64,000 nt of DNA from CAHJXG01 sp965277495 (lineage in GTDB: Bacteria > Pseudomonadota > Alphaproteobacteria > Acetobacterales > Acetobacteraceae). The notes under the pieces were generated by a model. It did no database searches and was not told where the DNA came from. It worked only from the letters and a program-made list of their open reading frames with translations. A program made the translations under genes and the position numbers. Of the stretch, positions 9,016 to 17,348 are shown piece after piece. The DNA lies in NCBI GenBank assembly GCA_965277495.1, contig OZ255824.1, positions 3,286,001-3,350,000 of the forward strand, given 5' to 3'. The stretch's first letter is position 1. Every line of letters begins with the position of its first letter.

Positions 9016-9807
9016 CTATGGCCGCGCCAGCAATGCATGGATCGACTCGGCCGGCACCGCGAAGCCGCCGGCCTCATCCCGGTTGCCCGCGACCTGGACG
9101 CCCGCGACGCGCCAGCCGCCGGGTGTTTGCACGAGCACCGGGCCGCCGCTGGTGCCGCGTGTGCCCGCGCAATCATGGCTCAGCAGCACGCCCCCGTCCG
9201 CGCCGGCCCCATAGCCACGCGATCTGCACGACAGGTCGGCCGCGATCCGCTCCGCCCGGTCCTGCCCGTAGCCGCCCAGCATCAGCGGGGCGCCTTTTGG
9301 GACGGGCTGTTCAGCCAAGGCAAGGCTTGCACTGGGATCGCCGATGGGCGCCGCCAGCGCCAGCACGGCGACATCCGTCGCCTGTCCACCCGGTGTTAAC
9401 GGGTTATAGCCATTTGCAACACGGTAGAAGGCAGCCGTGACGTGCCGGGTGAAGACGCCGTTCGCATAGCCCAGCAACACATGCACGGACGCAGGTGGTA
9501 CGAAGTGGCCAAGGCGCCGCCCATATAGACAGTGCGCCGCAGTGACGACGGTCTGTGGCCCGACTAGAAAGCCGGTACATCGGGAAACGCCGGGAACTTG
9601 CACCCGCGCCAACGCCGCCCAGGGCATCGCGGCGATATCGATGGAAACGCGGGCCTCATGCGGACCTAGCCCCGGGAGGCCAGCCGCCCCGGTCAGCAAA
9701 GCCACACCCAGCGCGACGACAATCCGAAATCGGAGCCTGACGCGCTGGGCCGGGTTCAGGCCATCAAGCAGCTTCGACCGAGACCGCCTCCGGCCCGCGG
9801 CGGCCAT
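9016..9807 (-). CDS. Secreted trypsin-like serine protease
   Basis: Chymotrypsin-fold (S1) peptidase of about 263 residues. The catalytic triad is visible: His92 in VTAAHC, Asp145 in ATDVAVL and Ser220 in GTRGTSGGPV. The basic N-terminus followed by a hydrophobic run (IVVALGVALLTGAAGLPG, about residues 29-46) looks like a signal peptide, so the enzyme is probably periplasmic or exported. The first ATG gives a 44-base overlap with the cold-shock gene upstream; a later GTG/TTG start would shorten it and leave a cleaner signal peptide. The substrate is unknown. Confidence 0.85.
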   Translation of the reverse strand: MAAAGRRRSRSKLLDGLNPAQRVRLRFRIVVALGVALLTGAAGLPGLGPHEARVSIDIAAMPWAALARVQVPGVSRCTGFLVGPQTVVTAAHCLYGRRLGHFVPPASVHVLLGYANGVFTRHVTAAFYRVANGYNPLTPGGQATDVAVLALAAPIGDPSASLALAEQPVPKGAPLMLGGYGQDRAERIAADLSCRSRGYGAGADGGVLLSHDCAGTRGTSGGPVLVQTPGGWRVAGVQVAGNRDEAGGFAVPAESIHALLARP

Positions 9808-10456
9808 CGGCCACCTGCATCCGCACGGTCTGGTTCGGCTCGAGGCCGCTCAGACCCCCGCGGTTCAGCGCGGAGATATGCACGAAAACGTCCTTGCCAC
9901 CGCCGTCGGGCATCACGAAGCCGAAGCCCTTCTCGGCGTTGAACCACTTCACCGTCCCGCGCAGCTCGACCGCCATGCTGGCGTCGACCGGCGCACGCGG
10001 CGCGGGCCGCGGGCGATCCGCCGCGTATGACGATGACTGCATCGGCGCCGCAGCGCCCTCGTCCACGCGCAGCACCTCGGCGATCTGCGGCCCCTTTTGG
10101 CCCGGCGAGACCAACACGCGGAGCGCGGCCCCCGGCTGCACGGTGGTATGCCCGGCGCGGGACAGCACGCTGACATGCAGGAACGCATCGCCGCCGCCGC
10201 CCTCGAGCTCCACGAAACCGAAGCCCTTCTCGGCGTTGAACCACTTCACCACCGCCCCAGTCTCCGGCCCGGTCGGGGCCGCACCGCGCGGGGCACCGAA
10301 GCCGGGAGGGGCGCGGTCGCCGCCGCGCGGGACGAAGGCGTCGCGCGGAACGTAGGGTTCATCCCGTCCGCGTGATGGTGGGAAATCATTGTTCCGGTCG
10401 CGTCCGCGGCTTCCGCGGCGGGGGCTGTCAAAGGAACGGCGGTCTGGTGTGCGCAT
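9764..10456 (-). CDS. Cold-shock protein with two cold-shock domains
   Basis: Nucleic-acid-binding protein of 230 residues. An N-terminal Arg/Asp/Pro-rich tail (residues 1-60) is followed by two cold-shock domains at about 67-133 and 165-230. Each carries the identical RNA-binding core KWFNAEKGFGFV. A Pro/Arg/Ala linker separates them. Double-CSD proteins are typical of alphaproteobacteria and act as RNA chaperones or stress regulators. The start MRTPDRRSFD at 10456 was preferred over an upstream in-frame ATG, which would add 21 residues with no family resemblance. Confidence 0.92.
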   Translation of the reverse strand: MRTPDRRSFDSPRRGSRGRDRNNDFPPSRGRDEPYVPRDAFVPRGGDRAPPGFGAPRGAAPTGPETGAVVKWFNAEKGFGFVELEGGGGDAFLHVSVLSRAGHTTVQPGAALRVLVSPGQKGPQIAEVLRVDEGAAAPMQSSSYAADRPRPAPRAPVDASMAVELRGTVKWFNAEKGFGFVMPDGGGKDVFVHISALNRGGLSGLEPNQTVRMQVADGRRGPEAVSVEAA

Positions 10457-10606
10457 ATCTGGTCTCAAACGGTATGAACGGAACGGAACATGGGACGCCG
10501 ACGGTGCGGGCCAACCCATCGCAATAAGTAATCAGCGATGACATTAGCGATTTCTTTTGGAGATTGCCAGCGGTCACTTGCCGCTCGCGCGCCATTCCGG
10601 CGTGCA

Positions 10607-11401
10607 TCATCCCCGGGCCAAGGCGCAGCGGGCCCGGGCCGGCGCGGCCATGTAGGGGCCGAGCACGGCGGCAACCTGGCACGCGGTCATGCGCCGCGGC
10701 CCGCGCTGCGAGGGCTGCCGGTTCACGTTGATCCGCAGCACCCCGCCGCCGGCGAGCGAGATGCGCAGGCTGCCTTGCTGGATGGCGCGCAAATAGAGCG
10801 GCACGCCAAGCCTCGCCGCCGGCATTCGGCCCTCGGCGATGGCCGCCACCCGCTCCCGGTAATCCGCCGCGAGGACCGGGGTCCTGGAATGGTAGTAGCC
10901 GACGGCGGCAGTCCAGTCGCCGCCGGCCTCGTCGCGCAGGCTGCGCAGGAAACTGGCGGCATAACCGGTGTTGTCCGCCGGGTCGAACGCGTCGTCGAGG
11001 CTGCGGAACGCTTGCGGATGCGACTGCAGGTTCACCTGCATGCAGCCGACGTCGATCTGCTGCACCCCGCGGTCCAGGGCCAGCCGGGTCCAGGCCACCG
11101 CCGCCGGCTTGCTGTCGAAGTAAAGCGCCGCGCCGTCGGCGTTGACCACCCAAGGCCAGGGCTGCAAGCCCGGCAACGGCGGCACCGGACGGCCGCTCTC
11201 GGCCTTGGCGATCGCGGAAAGCAGGCCCGGCGGCGTGCCATGCCGGCTCTCGGCCAAACGCAGCGCGCCGGTGCATTGCGCGCTCTGCGCTTCGGCCCAG
11301 GCGCGGCCGTCTACGGGGGTGTCCGGCCCATCCCGAGCCGCTGCCGGCAGCACCAGCGCGATCCACACCAGTGCGATCCGGAGCAGCCAGGGGGCGACCA
11401 T
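10607..11401 (-). CDS. Lytic transglycosylase, SLT domain
   Basis: Periplasmic peptidoglycan lytic transglycosylase-like protein of 264 residues. A signal peptide occupies about residues 1-22 (hydrophobic run ending PAAA). The SLT catalytic Glu lies in AIAKAESG (Glu68). Further matches are VGCMQVNLQSH and AAVGYYHSRTP, which correspond to the GxMQ and YN/YY motifs of the fold. The C-terminal ~60 residues are basic and variable. No operon partner is evident. The region 10457-10606 separates it from the cold-shock gene and holds nothing I recognise. Confidence 0.85.
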   Translation of the reverse strand: MVAPWLLRIALVWIALVLPAAARDGPDTPVDGRAWAEAQSAQCTGALRLAESRHGTPPGLLSAIAKAESGRPVPPLPGLQPWPWVVNADGAALYFDSKPAAVAWTRLALDRGVQQIDVGCMQVNLQSHPQAFRSLDDAFDPADNTGYAASFLRSLRDEAGGDWTAAVGYYHSRTPVLAADYRERVAAIAEGRMPAARLGVPLYLRAIQQGSLRISLAGGGVLRINVNRQPSQRGPRRMTACQVAAVLGPYMAAPARARCALARG

Positions 11402-11496
11402 CGCCCCGATCTATCGCCGATCCCTCGGAATGCCTAGCATCACAAGTGCATTTTAGGGATTGAGCGTTCTAGGTTCTGGGTTTTTGGAGGGCGTAG

Positions 11497-12035
11497 ATGG
11501 TGGTTGCTTTGATGGAGGCGTTGCTGGAGTTGTGGGTGTTGTCGTTGCGGGATGTCCAAAGCCTGTATCCGCCCGTTGTTCACCCAAGAGTCACCGATTG
11601 CCAAGTGGGTGTGTTCGCAGCCTATGTGTCCCGGCACGGGCCTGCCTGAGCTGGCCGACCTCGATGCGGACGAGTTCAATCCGACGCTGTCCGGCACCTG
11701 GACGCGCGGCCTGCTGGTCCGGCGCACCCTGGCCGACGGCGAGTGCGCATACTTCACCACATGGTGCCCGGCCGGTGCCGGCATCGAAACCCTGGTGGCC
11801 GTTGAAGGGCAGCGCTGGGCGGAAGCCGTCAAGGTTCCATCGGCGTAGCCGGTGGAATACGGCTGGAGGGCACCGAGGACAGCTTTGAGGCCGCCAAGAC
11901 CGAGCTCGGCCTCGACCACAATGCGACCCGGCCCTGGCATGGCTGGCACCGGCACGTCAGTCTGGTCATGCTGGCGTTCGCCATGATGGCCAGCATCCGC
12001 CACCATGCAAACCCGACAGCTCCTCAAAAAACACC
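11497..12035 (+). pseudogene. Remnant of an IS701-type transposase
   Basis: Disjointed pieces of one transposase lie in order on the plus strand but in different frames: an N-terminal ALMEALLELWVLSLRDV, then IRPLFTQE, then TDCQVGVFAAYVSRHG, then ELADLDADEFNPTLSGTWTR through TLVAVEG, and finally EDSFEAAKTELGLDHNATR to the C-terminal HVSLVMLAFAMMASIRHHAN. Intact relatives of this DDE transposase are, from memory, over 400 residues; here most of the middle is deleted. A short stretch with a stop codon sits between QRWA and EDSF. The longest surviving open piece is 11552-11848. The element cannot encode a working transposase. It lies directly upstream of putA. Confidence 0.8.
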
Positions 12036-12074
12036 GCTACGCCCGCCCCGACCAAGCTTTTGGAATCCTTCACC

Positions 12075-15000
12075 ATGCCGCAGCCGTTCGCCGAGTTCGC
12101 CGCCTTCCTCCAGCCGCAAGCCCCTTTGCGCGCCGCGATCACGGCTGCATATCGCCGGCCGGAGCCGGACTGCCTGCCCCCGCTCATAACCGGCGCCACG
12201 CTCCCGGCGCCCGCCGTGGCGCAGGCGCAGACGCTCGCGGCAAGCCTGGTGACCGCGCTGCGGGCCAAGGGGACGCGCGGCACGGTCGAGGGCCTGATAC
12301 GGGAATATGCCCTGTCGAGCCATGAGGGCGTGGCGCTCATGTGCCTGGCCGAGGCGCTGCTGCGCATTCCCGACACTGCCACGCGGGACGCGCTGATCCG
12401 CGACAAGATCAGCACCGGCGATTGGCAGGCGCATGTCGGGCACTCCTCGTCGCTGTTCGTGAACGCCGCCACTTGGGGGCTGGTCGTGACCGGCAAGCTG
12501 ACGGCCACCACGGCGCAGGCGGGGCTGCCGGCCGCCCTTGCCAGGCTGGTGGGCCGGGGTGGCGAGCCGCTGATCCGCCGCGGGGTGGACCTCGCGATGC
12601 GCATGATGGGCGAGCAGTTCGTGACCGGGCAGACCATCGATGAGGCCCTGGCCAACAGCCGCCGCCTGGAGGCGCGCGGGTTCCGCTACTCCTACGATAT
12701 GCTGGGGGAGGCTGCGACCACCGCCGCCGACGCCAAGCGCTATTTTGCGGATTACGAACGCGCCATCCATGCCATCGGCGCCGCGGCGGCGGGCCGGGGC
12801 ATCGTGAACGGGCCGGGCATCTCCATCAAGCTGTCGGCGCTCCATCCGCGCTACTCACGCCTGCAGCGGGAGCGCGTGCTGGCGGAATTGCTGCCCCGGC
12901 TGCAACAGCTCGCGGTGCTGGCGCGCCGGTATGACATCGGCCTCAATATCGACGCCGAGGAGTCCGAACGGCTGGAACTCTCGCTCGATTTGCTGGAGGC
13001 GCTGTGCCACGACCCGGCGCTGGCGGGCTGGGACGGCATCGGCTTCGTGGTGCAGGCCTACCAGAAGCGCAGCGCCTTCGTGATCGAATGGCTGATCGAC
13101 CTCGCCCGGCGCAGCGGCCATCGGCTGATGGTCCGGCTGGTCAAGGGCGCCTATTGGGACAGCGAGATCAAGCGCGCCCAGGTCGACGGGCTCGACGGCT
13201 TTCCGGTGTTCACCCGGAAGGTCTACACCGACGTCAGCTATCTCGCCTGCGCCCGCGCGCTGCTGGCTGCGCCCGACGCGGTGTTCCCGCAATTCGCCAC
13301 CCACAACGCCTACTCCGTCGCGGCGATCGACAGCATGGCCGGCCCGTTCACCCCCGGCCAGTATGAATTCCAATGCCTGCATGGCATGGGGGAGCCGCTG
13401 TATGAGGAAGTCGTCGGCCACAACAAACTGGACCGCCCGTGCCGGATCTATGCCCCCGTCGGCACGCATGAGACGCTGCTGGCGTATTTGGTGCGCCGGC
13501 TGCTGGAGAACGGCGCCAATTCTTCGTTCGTGAACCGCATCCAGGACCCGGCGGTCCCCGTCGCGGAGCTGGTCGCCGACCCCGTGGCCGAGGTCGCGGC
13601 GATGCATCCGCCCGGCGCGCCGCATCCGCAAATCGCCTTGCCGCGGGAGTTGTTTGGGCCGGCGCGGGCGAACTCCGCCGGGTTCGATTTCTCGAATGAG
13701 CAGCGCTTGGCCGATCTTGCGACGGCGTTGCAGGCCAGCGCCGCCCGGGTTTGGCGCGCCGCTCCGCCGTCCGCCGCCGGGCCACTGCTCGAAGTCCGCA
13801 ACCCCGCCGATGCCGGCGATATCGTGGGGCACGTGATCGAGGCGAACCCTGCCGAGGTGGACCGCGCTTTGGACCGGGCCGCAGCCGCCGGTGCTGCCTG
13901 GAGCGCCACGCCGCCGGAGGAACGCGCGGCCGTGCTGCTGCGCGCCGCCAATGCCTTGGAAAACGAGATGCCCATCTTGATGGGCCTGATCGTGCGGGAG
14001 GCCGGCAAGAGCCTGCCCAATGCCGTCGCCGAGGTGCGGGAGGCCGTCGATTTCCTGCGCTATTATGCGGCCGAGGTCCGGGACGGTTTCACCAACGACA
14101 CGCACCGTCCGTTGGGACCCGTGGCCTGCATCAGCCCGTGGAACTTCCCGCTGGCGATCTTCACCGGGCAGGCCGCGGCTGCGCTGGCGGCGGGCAACAC
14201 GGTCCTGGCGAAGCCGGCCGAGGAGACGCCGCTTGTTGCCGCCGCGGCGGTGGACATCCTGCATCGGGCCGGCGTGCCGGCGGATGCGCTGCAACTGCTG
14301 CCGGGCCAGGGCAGCGTCGGCGCGCAGTTGGCGGGGAACGCGCGGGTTTGCGGAGTGGTGTTCACCGGGTCGAACGAGGTTGCGCGGCTGATCCAGCGCC
14401 AGCTTGCCGGGCGCACCGGGCCGGACGGCGCGCCGGTGCCGTTGATTGCGGAAACCGGCGGGCAGAACGCGCTGATCGTCGACAGTTCGGCGCTGGCCGA
14501 GCAGGTGGTGGCGGATGTGCTGGTGTCGGCGTTCGACAGCGCGGGGCAGCGGTGTTCGGCGCTGCGGGTGCTGTGCCTCCAGGACGACGTGGCCGACCGC
14601 GTGCTGACGATGCTACGGGGGGCGCTGGCCGAATTGACGGTGGGCAACCCGGACCGGCTCAACGTCGACATCGGCCCGGTCATCTCGGCGGCGGCGCAGG
14701 CGGGCATCGCCGGGCATATCGAAGCGATGCGCGCCGCCGGGCACGCGACCCGGTCGCTGCCGCTCGCGGAGAGCTGCGCTGACGGCACTTTCGTGCCGCC
14801 GGCGATCATCGAGCTGGACCGGCTTTCGGACCTGAAGCGGGAGGTGTTCGGCCCGGTGCTGCATGTGGTGCGCTTCCCGCGCGGCGGGCTGGACGCGCTG
14901 ATCGACGACATCAACGCGACGGGTTACGGCCTGACGTTCGGCATCCACACCCGGATTGACGAGACCGTCGCCCGGGTTGTCGCGCGCCTGGGGGCGGGGA

Positions 15001-15677
15001 ATATCTATGTGAACCGCAACCTGATCGGCGCGGTGGTGGGCGTGCAGCCTTTTGGCGGGCATGGCCTGTCGGGGACCGGGCCGAAGGCAGGCGGGCCGCT
15101 GTATCTGCGACGCCTGCTGTCGGTGCGGCCCCGCCAGTCCACGCTGCCGCCCGGGTCCCCTCCGGCGGCCGCCGCTGCGTGGCAGGAGTGGCTTGAGCGG
15201 CACGGGCACGACATTGCCGATCTTGCCGCGTGCTTGGCTGCAACTCCGGCCGGGCTGGATATCGAGCTGTCCGGTCCGGTCGGCGAGCGGAATGCCTACC
15301 AGACGACGCCGCGGGGCACGATTCTATGCATGGCGCCCGAGATGATTGAGGCGTTGCGCCAAGTGAGCGCGGCGCTTGCCACTGGCAACCGGGCGACCGT
15401 GGCAGGGATTGAGCTTGCGGACCTGCCGGGATCGCTCGCGGACTGGATTGCGACGGTTCCGGCCGGGGCGGCTGTGCGGTGCGACGCGGTGCTTTATAGC
15501 GGCCCCGAGCCGGAACTGCTCGCGCTGCTGCAAAGGCTCGCGGCGCAAGAGGGGCCGATTGTGCCCGTGTTCGTCGCCCGAACCGATTACCCGCTGGATG
15601 GGCTGGTGCAGGAACGGTCGGTCAGCACCAACACCGCCGCGGCCGGCGGCAATGCCAACCTGATGACCATCGGCTAG
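12075..15677 (+). CDS. putA: Bifunctional proline dehydrogenase / glutamate-gamma-semialdehyde dehydrogenase
   Basis: Two-step proline catabolic enzyme (proline to glutamate) of 1,200 residues. There is no N-terminal ribbon-helix-helix DNA-binding domain. The protein starts in the helical arm, and the FAD-binding PRODH barrel spans about residues 150-480 (KLSALHPRYSR, VRLVKGAYWDSEIK, FATHNAY). The aldehyde dehydrogenase domain covers roughly 560-1010, with Glu in AETGGQNA and the catalytic Cys in AGQRCSALR (about residue 827). A further C-terminal domain and the usual terminal NLMTIG follow, as in long 'type B' PutA proteins. The ATG at 12075 has GGAA upstream; a TTG at 12060 is an alternative. 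arfB begins at the base after the stop codon. Confidence 0.96.
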   Translation: MPQPFAEFAAFLQPQAPLRAAITAAYRRPEPDCLPPLITGATLPAPAVAQAQTLAASLVTALRAKGTRGTVEGLIREYALSSHEGVALMCLAEALLRIPDTATRDALIRDKISTGDWQAHVGHSSSLFVNAATWGLVVTGKLTATTAQAGLPAALARLVGRGGEPLIRRGVDLAMRMMGEQFVTGQTIDEALANSRRLEARGFRYSYDMLGEAATTAADAKRYFADYERAIHAIGAAAAGRGIVNGPGISIKLSALHPRYSRLQRERVLAELLPRLQQLAVLARRYDIGLNIDAEESERLELSLDLLEALCHDPALAGWDGIGFVVQAYQKRSAFVIEWLIDLARRSGHRLMVRLVKGAYWDSEIKRAQVDGLDGFPVFTRKVYTDVSYLACARALLAAPDAVFPQFATHNAYSVAAIDSMAGPFTPGQYEFQCLHGMGEPLYEEVVGHNKLDRPCRIYAPVGTHETLLAYLVRRLLENGANSSFVNRIQDPAVPVAELVADPVAEVAAMHPPGAPHPQIALPRELFGPARANSAGFDFSNEQRLADLATALQASAARVWRAAPPSAAGPLLEVRNPADAGDIVGHVIEANPAEVDRALDRAAAAGAAWSATPPEERAAVLLRAANALENEMPILMGLIVREAGKSLPNAVAEVREAVDFLRYYAAEVRDGFTNDTHRPLGPVACISPWNFPLAIFTGQAAAALAAGNTVLAKPAEETPLVAAAAVDILHRAGVPADALQLLPGQGSVGAQLAGNARVCGVVFTGSNEVARLIQRQLAGRTGPDGAPVPLIAETGGQNALIVDSSALAEQVVADVLVSAFDSAGQRCSALRVLCLQDDVADRVLTMLRGALAELTVGNPDRLNVDIGPVISAAAQAGIAGHIEAMRAAGHATRSLPLAESCADGTFVPPAIIELDRLSDLKREVFGPVLHVVRFPRGGLDALIDDINATGYGLTFGIHTRIDETVARVVARLGAGNIYVNRNLIGAVVGVQPFGGHGLSGTGPKAGGPLYLRRLLSVRPRQSTLPPGSPPAAAAAWQEWLERHGHDIADLAACLAATPAGLDIELSGPVGERNAYQTTPRGTILCMAPEMIEALRQVSAALATGNRATVAGIELADLPGSLADWIATVPAGAAVRCDAVLYSGPEPELLALLQRLAAQEGPIVPVFVARTDYPLDGLVQERSVSTNTAAAGGNANLMTIG

Positions 15678-16100
15678 ATGCTGATCCCCATCGCCCCCGG
15701 CATCGCCTTCGACCCGCGCGAGATCGAGGAGAACTTCATCCGCGCCTCCGGCCCCGGCGGGCAGAACGTCAACAAGGTGTCCTCAGCCGTGCAGGTCCGG
15801 CTAGACTTGCGCCGCCCGGGCACCCTGCCGGAAGCGTTGCGCGATCGGGCGGAGGCGTTGGGCGGACGGCGGGTGACGGCGGATGGGGTGCTGGTCATCA
15901 CGGCGCAACGCCATCGCTCGCAGGACCGCAACCGGCAGGACGCGCTGGACCGTGTGGTCGCGCTGCTGCGCGAGGCGGCGATTAGGCCCGTGATCCGCCG
16001 CGACACCAAGCCAACGAAGGCCGCCCGGCGCAAGCGGACGGACGCGAAGGTGCTGCGCGGCGAAGTGAAGCGGCTCCGTTCGACCCCGGTGCGCGACTAG
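15678..16100 (+). CDS. arfB: Alternative ribosome-rescue factor / peptidyl-tRNA hydrolase ArfB
   Basis: Release-factor-like protein of 140 residues that hydrolyses peptidyl-tRNA on stalled ribosomes. The catalytic GGQ (residues 27-29) sits in the conserved RASGPGGQNVNKVSSAVQ. The basic C-terminal tail that enters the empty mRNA channel is present (RRKRTDAK and the residues around it). The ATG follows the putA stop directly, so the two are probably co-translated. Length and motifs are normal. Confidence 0.95.
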   Translation: MLIPIAPGIAFDPREIEENFIRASGPGGQNVNKVSSAVQVRLDLRRPGTLPEALRDRAEALGGRRVTADGVLVITAQRHRSQDRNRQDALDRVVALLREAAIRPVIRRDTKPTKAARRKRTDAKVLRGEVKRLRSTPVRD

Positions 16101-16119
16101 GGTCCGCAGGGCGCCTGGT

Positions 16120-16746
16120 CTAGCGGCCGCTGTCGAACCCGAGGAACCCCGCCTGCGCAATTGGCGCGCCGCCGTTGCCGACGAACAGCCGGGGCGCGAG
16201 CGGCGCGGCCTTGGTGGCGGGCCGGGCGGCGACCTGGGTGCGGCGGGCATGCTCGGCCTGAGCAGCGGCCTGCCGTTCGGCCCGGGTCGGCGGCTTGGGC
16301 GCGGCCGGCGCAGCAGCGGCATGGGCCGTGTTGAAGCCGCTGCCACCGCGCAAGGACAGCAGCAGGAACGATATCTCGTTGCGCCCAAGGTCGACCGAAA
16401 GCTCAAGCGGCGTCAGGCCCAGCACGTTGGTGCCCTGCAGGTCGGCTCCGCGCGAAATGGCATCCCGCGCGCCAGGAAGGTCGCCACGGTTGACGCTGTC
16501 AAACAGCGCCTCGGTCGGCGGCATGTCCGCTGCGACCCGGTCGGCGGGCGCCACCGCCGTGGGTTCGGCGCGGGAGCCCGGCAACGCGGGCGGCGGCGTT
16601 TCGCGGATGCTCTTGTCCGGCTTTGAACTCTGGCCTGGCCGGGCGCCGGGCGTCGTGATCGCGCCTGGGTTCGAGAGCTGGGCAAATGCTGCCGGCGCGT
16701 GCAAGGCAGCGGCCAAGAGGGTGGCAGTCAGGATGCGACGGTTCAT
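16120..16746 (-). CDS. Secreted ankyrin-repeat-like protein
   Basis: Putative periplasmic protein of 208 residues. The signal peptide is MNRRILTATLLAAALHAPAA plus FA. A Pro-rich linker follows. A short ankyrin-like unit (ALFDSVNRGDLPGARDAISRGAD, then LGLTPLELSVDLGRNEI) lies at about residues 80-130. The tail is Ala/Arg/Pro-rich, with RAERQAAAQAEHARR. The start at 16746 is chosen because it gives a clean signal peptide. It is convergent with arfB. No function can be assigned beyond probable protein-protein contact. Confidence 0.75.
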   Translation of the reverse strand: MNRRILTATLLAAALHAPAAFAQLSNPGAITTPGARPGQSSKPDKSIRETPPPALPGSRAEPTAVAPADRVAADMPPTEALFDSVNRGDLPGARDAISRGADLQGTNVLGLTPLELSVDLGRNEISFLLLSLRGGSGFNTAHAAAAPAAPKPPTRAERQAAAQAEHARRTQVAARPATKAAPLAPRLFVGNGGAPIAQAGFLGFDSGR

Positions 16747-16760
16747 GGCGGCGTTATAGC

Positions 16761-17204
16761 CTAGCCGTGGTTCAGCCACCAGAAGGCAGCGTTGAGATAG
16801 GCTGCATAGACGACCCACACGGCGTAGAACCCCATCAGCACGGCGGCAACCGGCTGCAACGGACTGAACCGGCGGATAGTGAGCAGGGCGGCGGCGAGCA
16901 GCAAACCGATCACGAACAGGCCCAGTCCAAGGCTGTGCAATCCGAACAATGCCGGGAACCACAACGAATTGACCAGCAACTGCCATCCCCAAGTCCGCAA
17001 CGCCATGCGCTTTCGCTCAACGCCCACGGCGATTCGCCGCCAAACGAGCCACGCCGCAACGCCCATCACTGGATAAAGTACGGTCCACACCGCCGCGAAC
17101 AGCCAAGCCGGCGGCGTCCCCGGCGGCGCGGTCAACGAGGGATACCAGCCGCGAGCGTTGCCAGCGATGATGGCGCCATTGGCCGCCCAAACCAGCAGCG
17201 CCAT
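16761..17204 (-). CDS. tspO: TspO/MBR family membrane protein (apparently frameshifted at its 5' end)
   Basis: Five-helix tryptophan-rich sensory / benzodiazepine-receptor-type membrane protein. Family stretches visible are WYPSLTAPPGTPPAW, FAAVWTVLYPVMG and LLVNSLWFPALFG, with the C-terminal YAAYLNAAFWWLNHG. The open frame with a normal start begins at 17204, inside transmembrane helix 1. The missing start of helix 1 (GSLLALIGFVG) is encoded just upstream in the same frame but has no start codon. An ATG at 17266 reads into it only if one base is added to the six-C tract at 17256-17261. The gene is therefore either carried with a one-base error or genuinely frameshifted. Confidence 0.85.
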   Translation of the reverse strand: MALLVWAANGAIIAGNARGWYPSLTAPPGTPPAWLFAAVWTVLYPVMGVAAWLVWRRIAVGVERKRMALRTWGWQLLVNSLWFPALFGLHSLGLGLFVIGLLLAAALLTIRRFSPLQPVAAVLMGFYAVWVVYAAYLNAAFWWLNHG

Positions 17205-17348
17205 CCCGACGAAGCCGATCAGCGCCAGCAGGCTGCCACGCGCCGCACGGCGTGAGGGGGGTTCATATGTCTGGAAAACACGGCCCTCCTAGCTCTTGGC
17301 CTGATGTAAGCAGCGCGCCCCAGTCTGCAAAGATCAATCCTGCAAAGG

